Below are positions 8,412-17,492 of a stretch of 64,000 bases of DNA, piece by piece. Source of the stretch: Labilithrix sp. (GTDB lineage Bacteria > Myxococcota_A > Polyangia > Polyangiales > Polyangiaceae); contig JAHBWE010000004.1 of NCBI GenBank assembly GCA_019637155.1, positions 434,001-498,000 of the forward strand. The letters are read 5' to 3'. Each line of letters begins with the position of its first letter. Position 1 is the first letter of the stretch. The position numbers were made by a program, and so were the translations under genes. The notes under the pieces were generated by a model, which ran no database searches, was not told the DNA's origin, and worked only from the letters and a program-made list of their open reading frames with translations.

Positions 8412-10039
8412 TGGAAGTTGCTCCCCTTCACGACGTCACTGAGCGTGTTCACGTCGAGCCAGCCGCCGCGCGAGTACACGACGCGCACGCCGTTGCCGTC
8501 CTTCACGAGGCGGCGGAGGAGGTCCGGCATCGAGAGCTTCGCGAGCTCCGGCGCGTCGAGCTTGCCGAGGAGATCGGCGATGACCTTGCCGCCGGCGGCC
8601 GAGGTCTTGAGGATGCCGGTCCACTCGCCGGTGATGCCCGGCGCGTCCGGTGCCGTCGCCATGTCCTTCAGCGTGACGTGGCCGAGGAGCGTCTTCCGCG
8701 AGTGCGGCTCCGACGCGATGACCCAGTCCGCGCGGCGCGGCTTCGACTTGTCGTCCGACGCCGGCAGCGAGTCGACCGCGATCACGAAGTCGCCCTCGGC
8801 GTCGAGGAGCTCGTCGAGGACGTGCTTCTTGAACACGACGTCGCCGTAGGAGACGAGGCACGCCGCGCCCTCGAGCGAGGCCTTCGCGGTCGCGAGCGAG
8901 GCCACTTCGCCCGTCGTCGCCCACGCGTCGTTGTCGGCGTACGTGACGCCGGGGAGGTTCACGGTCTCCTTCGCGAAGCCGCGGACGACGACGAGGTCGC
9001 GCACGTTCGCGGAGCGGTAGGCGTCGAGGATGTGCCCGAGGATCGGCTTGCCCGCGATCGGGAGCATCGTCTTCGGCTTGTCCTTCACGAGGTCGCCGAG
9101 CGTCTCGTCGCCGCGGCCGGCGGCGAGGACGATGCCGCGCGTGACGACGCCGCCCTGCGGGAGGTACGCCTTCTCGGCCTTCTCGAGCTCGGGCTCGCCT
9201 TGGAGGCGGAACACGTCGGCGAGCGGCGCGACCTTCTCCTCCACGTTGATGAGCGACTGGTCCTCGAAGATCTGCTTCGCCGTCGCCTGCATCGTCGCGA
9301 GCGCCGAGCGCATGAGGTGGTTCGCCCAGATGACGATCTTGAAGCCGGCCTCGCGGAAGGCCTCCGTCGGCGTCGTGTAGTACTTCGTCGGGACGATCAC
9401 GAGCGGGAGCCGGTCGCCCCACTCCTTCTTGAACTGGAGGATCTCGGCCGCGTTCTTCTTCGACGAGTGGATGAGCACCGCGTCGGCGCCGGCCTTCCGG
9501 TACTCCTCGCCGCGCTTGATCGCCTCTTCCATGCCGTGGCCCGCGATGAGCGCCTCGACGCGGGCGACGACCACGAAGTCGTCGTCGCGCTGGGCCTCCT
9601 TCATCGCGCGGATCTTCCCCGCGTGCTCGAACATGTCGGCGAGCGGCTGCGCGGTGCCGCGGATGAAGCTGTTCGTCTTCGGGAACAGCTTGTCCTCGAT
9701 GCAGACGCCGGCGATGCCGCGCTGCTCGAGCTTCGTGACGAGGCGCCGCGCGCTGTTGAAGTTGCCGTAGCCGGTGTCGCCGTCGAGGAGGATCGGCACC
9801 TTCGTCGCGTCGGCCATGAACTCGACGACCTCGAGCACCTGCGTCCAGCTCGCCTCGTTGTTGTCGCGCACGCCGAGCGCGGCCGAAATCGAGAGGCCCG
9901 AGCCCCAGATCCCTTCGAAGCCGGCTTCTTCGGCGATCTTCGCCGAGAGGCCGTTGTGGGCCTCCATCAGGAAGTGGAGGCCGGGCCCCCGAAGCATGTT
10001 CTTGAGGGCGGTAGACTTCTTGGAAACTGGTTGAACCAT
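8408..10039 (-). CDS. pepM: Phosphoenolpyruvate mutase fused to a C-terminal nucleotidyltransferase
   Basis: The first committed step of nearly all C-P bond synthesis: PEP to phosphonopyruvate. Residues 11-290 form the isocitrate-lyase-like barrel. The hallmark [10 protein letters not shown] (115-124), metal-site [10 protein letters not shown] (84-93), and Arg160 and His191 (VLIHSSKKN) match active mutases. Residues 302-543 are a nucleotidyltransferase fold, but its signature reads LAAGRGDE: the Arg normally at the last position is Glu, so this half may be altered in activity. The start at 10039 has AGGTGAG close upstream; an in-frame start 87 nt earlier lacks support. First gene of a five-gene operon; an inverted repeat lies 35 bp upstream. 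Confidence 0.93.
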   Translation of the reverse strand: MVQPVSKKSTALKNMLRGPGLHFLMEAHNGLSAKIAEEAGFEGIWGSGLSISAALGVRDNNEASWTQVLEVVEFMADATKVPILLDGDTGYGNFNSARRLVTKLEQRGIAGVCIEDKLFPKTNSFIRGTAQPLADMFEHAGKIRAMKEAQRDDDFVVVARVEALIAGHGMEEAIKRGEEYRKAGADAVLIHSSKKNAAEILQFKKEWGDRLPLVIVPTKYYTTPTEAFREAGFKIVIWANHLMRSALATMQATAKQIFEDQSLINVEEKVAPLADVFRLQGEPELEKAEKAYLPQGGVVTRGIVLAAGRGDETLGDLVKDKPKTMLPIAGKPILGHILDAYRSANVRDLVVVRGFAKETVNLPGVTYADNDAWATTGEVASLATAKASLEGAACLVSYGDVVFKKHVLDELLDAEGDFVIAVDSLPASDDKSKPRRADWVIASEPHSRKTLLGHVTLKDMATAPDAPGITGEWTGILKTSAAGGKVIADLLGKLDAPELAKLSMPDLLRRLVKDGNGVRVVYSRGGWLDVNTLSDVVKGSNFQ

Positions 10040-10073
10040 TTGCTCACCTGACGATGCAAACAACGCACCCTCC

Positions 10074-10093
10074 GCTCGGGACGGAGCCCGAGC
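10074..10093. promoter_or_regulatory. Inverted repeat upstream of the phosphonate operon
   Basis: Seven-base perfect arms (GCTCGGG and CCCGAGC) flank a 6-nt spacer, 35 bp before the pepM start. It could be an operator or a hairpin in the leader. There is no T-run, so it is not an intrinsic terminator. Confidence 0.4.
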
Positions 10094-10184
10094 AGGCGCA
10101 AACTCTGGGAAACGGCCCCGTAACACGGAGTTGGCGCGGGCGCAGGCGGGGCGTAGCGCGAAGCGTTCTACGCAGCTGCGCGCT

Positions 10185-10937
10185 TCACGGCGCGTAGACG
10201 AAGCGGCGCACGACGACCTCGAAGCCCGAGGGCGGCTCTTCGCCGCGGAAGAGCCAGAGATTCAGGTGAACCGGGCGCGGATCTTCGCCCGCGCCGCCGA
10301 CGGGCCGGTGCTCGCGGAGCGCGATCGGGACGCCGTTCGCGCCGTGACCATGCCGGCTCGCGAAGCGGACGACGTCGCTCCGCCACTCGAACGCGTGCGA
10401 CGTGTGCGTGCCGTAGAGCGTGAGCGGGAAGCGCTCGCTCCAGAGCGGCTCCGCCCCACCACCCCAGAGCGTGAAGCTCCCGCGGTCGGCGTTCGGATCG
10501 CCCCACTGCGCGATCTCGACGTCGATCTCGCTCGTCGCGTCCGGCGGCGTGCCCCAGCGCGGGTAGTTGAAGAGGCCGAGCACGGCTTGCGGCGGCAGCT
10601 CGTCGAGGCGGCCTTCGACGTCGAAGCGGTAGGTGCCCCAGCCGAAGGGCTCCACCGACCGGATCTCCGCGCAGCTCCAGCGCCCGCTCGCGTCGCGCGC
10701 GACGCGGAGGTGGAGCGCGCCGGCGTCGTCGACGAACACGTTGTCGGCGCGCCAGCGGTTCGGGCCGGGGCCGAAGCCGTCGCCGTCCTTCACGATCCAG
10801 TCGTGACCCGAGAACCGGATCGTCCGCGCCGCCGCGAGCTCCACGGCCTGCGACCCGTGCTCCGTCTCGGCGTCGGCATCGCAGCCGAGGAGGCACCCGA
10901 GAAACGCGAGGAAGAGGAGGCCGAGCGCGCGTCGCAC
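10185..10937 (-). CDS. Secreted glycoside hydrolase family 16-like lipoprotein
   Basis: A GTG start at 10937 gives a signal peptide with a lipobox-like end (LGCLLGC). The mature protein has the GH16 beta-jelly-roll features: a catalytic-strand motif [11 protein letters not shown] matching the E-x-D-x-x-E pattern, an upstream [17 protein letters not shown] strand and a downstream [12 protein letters not shown] strand. Family members hydrolyse beta-1,3/1,4-glucans or algal galactans outside the cell. Predatory or saprophytic polymer degradation is inferred. At about 250 residues it is a lone catalytic domain without a carbohydrate-binding module. It is divergent from the phosphoesterase at 11022. 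Confidence 0.78.
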   Translation of the reverse strand: MRRALGLLFLAFLGCLLGCDADAETEHGSQAVELAAARTIRFSGHDWIVKDGDGFGPGPNRWRADNVFVDDAGALHLRVARDASGRWSCAEIRSVEPFGWGTYRFDVEGRLDELPPQAVLGLFNYPRWGTPPDATSEIDVEIAQWGDPNADRGSFTLWGGGAEPLWSERFPLTLYGTHTSHAFEWRSDVVRFASRHGHGANGVPIALREHRPVGGAGEDPRPVHLNLWLFRGEEPPSGFEVVVRRFVYAP

Positions 10938-11021
10938 GTCGAAGGTCTGCCACGCGCAGCGATGCGTGCAACCGCCGTCATGCTTGCGCAGCGACCTGCG
11001 CAAATGGGTTAGAACGGCTCC

Positions 11022-12446
11022 GTGTCGACGCCGCGCGAGAGCCTGTTGCTCCTGTCCGACGTGCATCTCGGGAGCGATCTGAACGACGGCGGGCACACGC
11101 ACCCGCGGTCGAGCGACATCGATCGCGACCTCGCGCTCTGCCTCGCACACTACAGCTCGTTGCCGCCCGCGCCCGGCGCGAAGCGGTGGCGGCTCGTCGT
11201 CGTCGGCGACTTCGTCGACTTCGTCGGGATGTCGATCGATCCGCGTCCCGGCGACGCGCTCGAGGGCGAGCTCTCCGAGAGCGAGAAGGGCTACGGCCTC
11301 GGGGGCCGCGCGGACCGCGTGCTGCTCAAGCTCGCGCGCGCGGAGGAGCGCCACGCCGACGTGTTCACGTCGCTCCGCGTCTTCGTCGCGGCCGGCAACG
11401 CGGTCACGTTCGTGCAAGGCAACCACGACCTCGAGCTGCACTGGGACGCGGCGCAGGAGGCCTTCCGCGATCGCATCGCGGGCCCCGACGACGACGCGCG
11501 CGCGCGCATCGACTTCGAGCCTTGGTTCGTCCACCGCGAAGGCCTCGTCTACGTCGAGCACGGGCATCAGTACGATCCGTTCTGCGCGGTGCCTTACGTG
11601 CTCGCGCCGGTGTCGCCGCTCGAGCCGGCGCGCGTGTTCCCGTCGCTCTCGGACGCGCTCCTCCGTTACATCGTCCGCCGCACGCCGGGGATGAAGGAGT
11701 ACGGCCACGAGGACCGCGGGCTCGCGAGCTACATCTCGTGGGGCCTGATGCTCGGTCTGCGCGGGGCGGCCGATCTCCACCGCCGCTTCTGGGAGTGCGT
11801 GCGCATGCTGCAGGACGTGGCCGCCGCGTACGACACGCCGGCGGGGCTCGTCGTGAAGCGGGAGCACGAGGTGAGGCTCGAGGAGCGCGCCGCGCGGACC
11901 GGCGTGCCGCGCGCGAAGCTCGAGGAGGCGCTCGCCCTGCACGTGCCCTCGATGGTGCGGACGCCGCGCCTGGTCCTCGCGAGCGTCATGCTCGATCGCC
12001 TCGGCGTCTTCGCGCTCGCGCTGCCGCTCCTCGTGACGCTGCTCGTCCTCGGTCAGTGGTTCCCCGCCGCGATCGTGGCGGTGGTGTGGCTCCTCCTCCA
12101 CGCCGAGCTGTCGGCGGGCCGCCCGAGCGTCGACCCCGCGAAGCTGATGGCCGAGCGCGCCGCCGAGCTCGTTCGTCTCTTCCCGGCGTCGTTCGTCGTG
12201 ATGGGCCACACCCACGTCCCCGACACACGCGACCTCGGCGCCGCGACCTACGTGAACCTAGGCTCCTGGGCCGAGGGCGAGCCCGAACAGGACGAGACGA
12301 ACCCATACCGCGCCGCGCGCACGCACCTCGTCATCCACGAGCACGACGACCGGCACGAAGCCCAGCTCTACGCCTGGAAGGAGGGCGCACCGCGCGAGGT
12401 CCGCGTCGTCGCGCGCGTGCTCGCGAAGCGAACGGCGCTGCGCTAG
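11022..12446 (+). CDS. Calcineurin-like metallophosphoesterase, membrane-associated
   Basis: All five metallophosphoesterase blocks are present: SDVHLG (Asp13, His15), VGDFVDF (Asp63), QGNHD (133-136), VEHGHQYDP and MGHTHVPDT. The fold binds two metals and hydrolyses phosphate esters; the substrate is not evident, though UDP-diacylglucosamine hydrolases and cyclic-nucleotide phosphodiesterases are relatives. A roughly 160-residue helical insert precedes the last motif and carries one or two membrane segments near residues 327-365, which would place the active site at the membrane. The GTG start has TAGAAC ending 6 nt upstream, suggesting a leaderless message. Confidence 0.82.
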   Translation: MSTPRESLLLLSDVHLGSDLNDGGHTHPRSSDIDRDLALCLAHYSSLPPAPGAKRWRLVVVGDFVDFVGMSIDPRPGDALEGELSESEKGYGLGGRADRVLLKLARAEERHADVFTSLRVFVAAGNAVTFVQGNHDLELHWDAAQEAFRDRIAGPDDDARARIDFEPWFVHREGLVYVEHGHQYDPFCAVPYVLAPVSPLEPARVFPSLSDALLRYIVRRTPGMKEYGHEDRGLASYISWGLMLGLRGAADLHRRFWECVRMLQDVAAAYDTPAGLVVKREHEVRLEERAARTGVPRAKLEEALALHVPSMVRTPRLVLASVMLDRLGVFALALPLLVTLLVLGQWFPAAIVAVVWLLLHAELSAGRPSVDPAKLMAERAAELVRLFPASFVVMGHTHVPDTRDLGAATYVNLGSWAEGEPEQDETNPYRAARTHLVIHEHDDRHEAQLYAWKEGAPREVRVVARVLAKRTALR

Positions 12447-12455
12447 CGTGTCCGG

Positions 12456-13634
12456 ATGGTGCTTCGTTCCGTCCTTGGGTCCTTCGGTGTCATGAGTCTT
12501 GCTGCCTTCGCGTCGCTCGCCGCGTGCTCGGACGACGATCCGCAGCCGAACAGCTCCACGAGCTCCACGAGCTCCTCGAGCAGCACGAGCTCTTCGAGCA
12601 GCGGCGGTCCGGACGCGAGCGACGAGCCGGAGCCGATCGAGGCGGAGGCGAACAAGTGGACGTGGGTCCCGTTCGCGGACTCGACCTGCGCGAACGGCTC
12701 GCCGACCGGCCTCGGCATCAACAAGGGCACGTCGAACCGCGTCGTCATCTACCTGGAAGGCGGCGGCGCGTGCTGGAACGACGCGACGTGCAAGATCGGG
12801 CAGCTCGCGTCGAACATCGACGGCTTCGACGAGACGAAGTTCAACGGGCGCGTGGCGCAGATGCCGGGCTCGCACCTCGATCGCGCGACGGAGGGCAACC
12901 CGTACAAGGACGCGAGCCTCGTCTACATCCCGTATTGCACGGGCGACGTCCACTCGGGCGACAAGGAGGCCGACTACGGCACGCCGGCGCTCAAGCACTT
13001 CGGGCGGCGCAACATCGCCGCGTTCCTGAAGCGCCTCGTCCCCACCTTCAAGGACGCCGAGCGCATCACGCTGACGGGCTCGAGCGCGGGTGGCTTCGGC
13101 GCCGCGATCAGCTACGGTCGCGTCGCGGAGGCGTTCAGCGGCAAGCGCGTCGACCTCGTCGACGACTCGGGCCCGCCGTTCCCGGCCGACAAGATGGTCC
13201 ACTACAACGCGGCCTGGTCGCCGGCGTGGGACCTCGAAGGCGCGTTCCCCGCCGACTGCGAGGGCTGCGCGGCGGATCCGGTGAAGCTCCTCCCGTACTA
13301 CTTCACGAAGTACCCGAGCAGCCGCTTCGCGCTCCTCTCCTACGACGAGGACCAGACGATCCGGAACTTCTTCAAGTTCCCCGACACGATGCCGGGCACC
13401 GAGTTCAAGTCGACGCTCGGAACCGTCACGAGCGACACGTTCGACGGCTCGACGAACGGTCGCTACTTCGTGCTCGCGGGCACCGGCCACACGATGCTCT
13501 TCAAGATGGACCCGCCCGGAAACAACGAGACCGGAACGCCGCTGCCGCCGGTGACGGGAGAAGGCGGCGTCACGCTCGCGCAGTTCTTGACCGCGATGGA
13601 CACCGACGCGACCTGGAACGGCGTGAAGCCCTGA
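12456..13634 (+). CDS. Notum/pectin acetylesterase-family lipoprotein, copy 1
   Basis: A lipoprotein signal (lipobox near SLAAC) and a poly-Ser/Thr linker anchor a secreted alpha/beta-hydrolase. The catalytic domain shows VVIYLEGGGACWN (oxyanion region), TGSSAGGFGAA with the nucleophile Ser near residue 209, and a late GTGHTML His. This pattern is that of the pectinacetylesterase/Notum family, which removes acyl groups from polysaccharides or lipidated proteins. It is followed 16 bp later by a close paralogue, so the pair is a tandem duplication. TAGCGT at 12444-12449 lies 6 nt before the ATG. Confidence 0.8.
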   Translation: MVLRSVLGSFGVMSLAAFASLAACSDDDPQPNSSTSSTSSSSSTSSSSSGGPDASDEPEPIEAEANKWTWVPFADSTCANGSPTGLGINKGTSNRVVIYLEGGGACWNDATCKIGQLASNIDGFDETKFNGRVAQMPGSHLDRATEGNPYKDASLVYIPYCTGDVHSGDKEADYGTPALKHFGRRNIAAFLKRLVPTFKDAERITLTGSSAGGFGAAISYGRVAEAFSGKRVDLVDDSGPPFPADKMVHYNAAWSPAWDLEGAFPADCEGCAADPVKLLPYYFTKYPSSRFALLSYDEDQTIRNFFKFPDTMPGTEFKSTLGTVTSDTFDGSTNGRYFVLAGTGHTMLFKMDPPGNNETGTPLPPVTGEGGVTLAQFLTAMDTDATWNGVKP

Positions 13635-13650
13635 GCTATAGGGGGCGCCC

Positions 13651-14826
13651 ATGAAGCGCCCCCTCGCCGTTCTATTCATCGCCGTCGCGTCGCTCGTTGC
13701 CTGCTCGGACGACCCCGCGTCGACGAGCAGCTCGAGCTCGTCCTCATCGTCGACGTCGTCATCGACCTCTTCGTCGACCAGCTCGAGCGGCAGCAGCGGC
13801 GCGGATCCGGACGCAGGCGAGGAGGGGCCGAAGCCGATCGAGGCGAAGGTGAACGAGTGGACGTGGGTGCCGTTCGCCGACTCGACCTGCGCGAACGGCA
13901 GCACCACCGGCATCGGCGTGAACATGGGCACGGCGAAGAAGCTCGTCGTCTACCTCGAGGGTGGCGGTGCGTGCTGGAACAAGACGACCTGCGGCAACTC
14001 GCAGATCGTCGCGAACATCCCGGGCGGCTTCGGCGAGGACAAGTTCGAGGCGCAGGTCGAGGCGTTCCCCACCAGCATCTTCGACCGCACCGTGGTGGAG
14101 AGCCCGTACAAGGACGCGAGCTTCGTCTACGTCCCGTACTGCACCGGCGACGTCCACTCCGGCGACAAGGAGCAGGACTACGAGGGGATGAAGATCAAGC
14201 ACTTCGGGCGTCGCAACATCGTGGCGTTCCTGAAGCGTCTCGTGCCGACCTTCAAGGACGTGGAGCGCGTCACGCTGACCGGCTCGAGCGCGGGCGGCTT
14301 CGGCTCGGCGATGAACTACGAGCGCTTCGCGGTCGCCTTCGCGCCGACCCGCGTCGACCTCATCGACGACTCCGGGCCGCCGTTCCCGCCGGAGAAGCTG
14401 CCGCACTACGCGACGTGGTCGGAGATGTGGGACCTCCCGGGCGGCTTCAGCGCGGCGTGCGAAGGTTGCGCGACGGACGTGACGAAGATCTTGCCCTACT
14501 ACATGAAGCAGTACCCGAAGGCGCGCTTCGCGGTCCTCTCCACCGAGCACGATCAGACCATTCGGATGTTCTTCACGTTGCCCTTGCCGATGAGCGCGAC
14601 CGACTTCAAGACGACGCTCGAGGCGACGATGGCGGCGACCTTCGACACGTCGACGAACGGCCGCTACTTCATCGACGACGGCACCGCGCACACCTTCCTT
14701 CGCCGCGTGTTCAGGAAGGACGGCGACGCCTTCACGGTCGAGTCCGGCGGCGTTTCGCTCGCGAAGTTCCTCTCGGACATGGACTCCGACGCCGCAGACT
14801 GGGCCACGGTCAAGCTCGCACGTTGA
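13651..14826 (+). CDS. Notum/pectin acetylesterase-family lipoprotein, copy 2
   Basis: A tandem paralogue of the preceding gene with the same layout: lipobox (SLVAC), a longer poly-Ser linker, then the hydrolase domain with VVYLEGGGACWN, TGSSAGGFGSAM (nucleophile Ser) and DDGTAHTFL. The core blocks TWVPFADSTCANGS and YCTGDVHSGDKE are shared with copy 1 almost word for word, while the linker and signal peptide have diverged. Duplicates with divergent linkers suggest different surface placement or substrates. TATAGG lies 8 nt before the ATG. Confidence 0.8.
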   Translation: MKRPLAVLFIAVASLVACSDDPASTSSSSSSSSSTSSSTSSSTSSSGSSGADPDAGEEGPKPIEAKVNEWTWVPFADSTCANGSTTGIGVNMGTAKKLVVYLEGGGACWNKTTCGNSQIVANIPGGFGEDKFEAQVEAFPTSIFDRTVVESPYKDASFVYVPYCTGDVHSGDKEQDYEGMKIKHFGRRNIVAFLKRLVPTFKDVERVTLTGSSAGGFGSAMNYERFAVAFAPTRVDLIDDSGPPFPPEKLPHYATWSEMWDLPGGFSAACEGCATDVTKILPYYMKQYPKARFAVLSTEHDQTIRMFFTLPLPMSATDFKTTLEATMAATFDTSTNGRYFIDDGTAHTFLRRVFRKDGDAFTVESGGVSLAKFLSDMDSDAADWATVKLAR

Positions 14827-14851
14827 CCGGCCGGCGAGGGAGCCCTAGAAC
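14823..14851 (+). promoter_or_regulatory. Probable mdh promoter (-35 TTGACC, -10 TAGAAC)
   Basis: TTGACC at 14823-14828 is separated by exactly 17 nt from TAGAAC at 14846-14851. The mdh ATG begins 7 nt after the -10, so the predicted transcript would be leaderless. The -35 overlaps the stop codon of the preceding gene. Confidence 0.6.
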
Positions 14852-14858
14852 GGCGCCC

Positions 14859-15797
14859 ATGCCCACCCGCAAGAAGATCGGTCTCATTGGCGCAGGCAAC
14901 ATCGGCGGCGAGCTCGCGCGGCTCTGCGCGAACAAGGAGCTCGGCGACGTCGTGCTCTTCGACATCCCTGCGAAGGAGAGCTTCGCGAAGGGCAAGGCGC
15001 TCGACCTCGAGCAGAACAGCTCGATCCTCGGCTACGACTCGAAGCTGACCGGCAGCTCGAAGTGGGAAGACCTCGCGGGCGCGGACGTCCTCATCGTCAC
15101 CGCCGGCATCCCGCGCAAGCCGGGGCAGTCGCGCGACGACCTCGTCGCGGTCAACCTCCCGATCATCCGCGACGTCGCGAACAACGCGAAGAAGCACTGC
15201 CCCGATGCGTTCGTCATCGTCGTGTCGAACCCGCTCGACGCGATGGTCTACGAGTACAAGCGCGTCACCGGCTGCGACCGCTCGAAGATCGCGGGCATGG
15301 CCGGCGTCCTCGACTCCGCGCGCTTCCAGCTCTTCCTCGCGCGCGAGGCGGGCTGCAGCGTGAAGGACGTGCGCGCGATGGTGCTCGGCGGCCACGGCGA
15401 CGACATGGTGCCGGTGCTCTCGATGACGACGATCAACGGCATCCCCGCGTCGACCTTCATCGCGAAGGACAAGCTCCAATCGATCATCGAGCGCACGCGC
15501 AAGGGCGGCGGCGAGATCGTCAACCTCATGGGCACGAGCGCCTACTACGCGCCGGCGTCGGCCGCGGTCGCGATGGCGGAGGCGTACCTCCTCGATCAGA
15601 AGCGCGTCCTCGCGTGCGCGGCGTACCTCGACGGCGAGTACGGCTACAAGGACACCTTCATGGGCGTCCCGGTCGTCGTCGGCGGCAAGGGCGTCGAGAA
15701 GATCGTCGACATCAACCTCTCCGAGGAAGAGAAGGGCATGCTCGCCAAGAGCGCGCAGTCGGTCCAGGCCGTCATCGACGTCGTCAAGGCCCAGTGA
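14859..15797 (+). CDS. mdh: Malate dehydrogenase (LDH-like type)
   Basis: Interconverts malate and oxaloacetate with NAD in the TCA cycle. It has 312 residues. The N-terminal Rossmann motif is IGLIGAGNIGG, with Asp (FDIP) at the end of strand 2 favouring NAD. IPRKPGQSRDDL carries the two substrate Arg characteristic of malate over lactate, VSNPLDAMVY follows, and the catalytic His is in LGGHGDDMVP. This is the tetrameric, lactate-dehydrogenase-like class found in many bacteria outside the enterics. No Shine-Dalgarno is evident at the start, consistent with the leaderless promoter upstream. A gene for a Cys-rich lipoprotein converges downstream. Confidence 0.95.
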   Translation: MPTRKKIGLIGAGNIGGELARLCANKELGDVVLFDIPAKESFAKGKALDLEQNSSILGYDSKLTGSSKWEDLAGADVLIVTAGIPRKPGQSRDDLVAVNLPIIRDVANNAKKHCPDAFVIVVSNPLDAMVYEYKRVTGCDRSKIAGMAGVLDSARFQLFLAREAGCSVKDVRAMVLGGHGDDMVPVLSMTTINGIPASTFIAKDKLQSIIERTRKGGGEIVNLMGTSAYYAPASAAVAMAEAYLLDQKRVLACAAYLDGEYGYKDTFMGVPVVVGGKGVEKIVDINLSEEEKGMLAKSAQSVQAVIDVVKAQ

Positions 15798-15850
15798 TGG
15801 ATATCACTGGGCACGAGCTCGCGAAGGTCGCTCAGAAGACGCCCTGAGCT

Positions 15851-17344
15851 TCACTTCACCGAGACGGTGAGGTCGTACGAGTGGCACGTGCCGTCGGACG
15901 CGCTCTTGCGGACGCGGACGTAGGTGGTGCCGCTCTCGTCCGTGCCGCTGCAGTCGGTGTTCAGCGAGACCGTGCCGGTCGAGATGCAGCCCCTGCCAGG
16001 GCTGCTCTCGACCGTGCCGCTTCCGTTGCAGTACGAGTAGTTCGGGAGCGAGTCGCAGACGTGGAAGATCGCGACCTCGAGCTTGCGATCGGTGGACGTC
16101 GCCGTGATCGTCGGGTTGCCGTTGAGGCCGCGGTCCGCGACGTAGAGAGAGAACCAATCCTCGTCGCCGTCGGAGGCCTCGAGCTTCGCGATCGTGCGGT
16201 CGTAGCCGTCCCAGTCGTTGCCGGCGCCGAGGCTCGTCGCGTCGCGGTAGCTGTTGTTCGGCTCGCGCTCGTCGGTCGCGCACGTCGTCGGGCACGTGCC
16301 GCAGCTCACGGTGCCGCCGCAGCCGTTCGCGTGGACGCCGCACGTCTTGCCGAGCCGCTCGCACGTCGTCGGCGTGCAGATCGAGCCGGGCTCCTCGCAC
16401 GCGCCGCAGTTGAACTTGTTCCCGCAGCCGTCGTCGTGGTCGCCGCACGCGCCGCCGACGTCCTCGCACGTGATCCCGAGGCAGGCCTTGCCGCTCGTGT
16501 CGGTGGTCGCCTTGCCGTCGGTCCTCGGCGCGCCCGTCTTCGGCGCGCCGCACTTCGCGCCGCTCTGGTCGTCCGCCGCGCCCGCGGCCGGCTTCTCGCC
16601 GAACGCGAGGGGCGTCGTCGCGGCGGGGATCGGCACCGCGATCTCGCCGAGCTCGACCTCCTTGTCGAACATCCCGCCGAGCTCGACGACGAGCGTGCCC
16701 TTGAGGATCAAGTTGCCCGACGTCGCGAGCTCGCCGCGGTAGCTCGCCATCTCGCTCGCGACGCCGATGCAGGAGCCCTTGAAGGTGGAGCGGAGGACGC
16801 TGCCCTCCACGACGGAGAGGCGAAGCTTGCCCGGCGTCGCGCCGAGCGGGATCTCGGGGAGATCGGCGGCGGGGATCCTCGCCTCGACCCGCGCGCTCTC
16901 GTTCTCGCCGACGAGGAACGGATCGAACGCCGCCTCGCCCTTGATCGCGATGTCGATGTCCTCGAGCCCGGGCAGGTCCTCGTCGATCGTCTTGAGCGGC
17001 GACTCGACCTTGAGCTTGCCGTCGAGCTTCACGTGCACGTTCACCGCGAGCTTGCCGGAGCCCTTCTTGCCGTCGAGCCCGTTCGCGCTCGGCGTTCCGA
17101 TCGCGATGACCGAGACGCCGCCGCCCGCCGCGAGCTTCAGCTGCACCTGCGCTGGCGAGCCCGACGGGACGAGACCGGTGTCGAACGAGAACGACGACAG
17201 CGGCTCGGCCTTCGCGCTCAGCACGATCTCCCCCGTCGCCTCCGACGACGCGCTCTTCGGGTCGGAGGCGGGATCGTCGGCGCAGCCGGCGGCGAGGGCG
17301 GCGAGGACGGGAAGGAAGCCGAGGACGCGGAGGGGAGCCTTCAT
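15851..17344 (-). CDS. Cys-rich lipoprotein with PPC-like C-terminal domain
   Basis: A lipoprotein signal ends in LAAGC. The N-terminal 250 residues are a beta-rich domain of unknown family. A Cys-rich middle (repeated patterns such as CGVHANGCGGTVSCGTC) follows and resembles small disulfide-linked repeats common in myxobacterial surface proteins. The C-terminal 130 residues begin DEREPNNSYRDATSLG and include DEDWFSLYV, a bacterial pre-peptidase C-terminal (PPC)-like domain that often accompanies secreted hydrolases. No catalytic domain is visible, so it is probably a surface adhesion or structural protein. Confidence 0.65.
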   Translation of the reverse strand: MKAPLRVLGFLPVLAALAAGCADDPASDPKSASSEATGEIVLSAKAEPLSSFSFDTGLVPSGSPAQVQLKLAAGGGVSVIAIGTPSANGLDGKKGSGKLAVNVHVKLDGKLKVESPLKTIDEDLPGLEDIDIAIKGEAAFDPFLVGENESARVEARIPAADLPEIPLGATPGKLRLSVVEGSVLRSTFKGSCIGVASEMASYRGELATSGNLILKGTLVVELGGMFDKEVELGEIAVPIPAATTPLAFGEKPAAGAADDQSGAKCGAPKTGAPRTDGKATTDTSGKACLGITCEDVGGACGDHDDGCGNKFNCGACEEPGSICTPTTCERLGKTCGVHANGCGGTVSCGTCPTTCATDEREPNNSYRDATSLGAGNDWDGYDRTIAKLEASDGDEDWFSLYVADRGLNGNPTITATSTDRKLEVAIFHVCDSLPNYSYCNGSGTVESSPGRGCISTGTVSLNTDCSGTDESGTTYVRVRKSASDGTCHSYDLTVSVK

Positions 17345-17492
17345 GATGTCGCGCAAAGGTGCACACGGGGTGCCAGTGTAAGTATCGTGTGATTCCATGG
17401 GGTTGGGCGCGACCTCATACCTCCCGCGGTCTTTCGGCGTCGCAACGTCGCGACACCATGATCGGTTGTTTCGCCGTGTTAGGGTCGGGGCG

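Noticed and set aside
11186..13654. 822-codon frame over the phosphoesterase and esterase genes
   Set aside because: Arg-rich shadow frame in a different register from two well supported genes.
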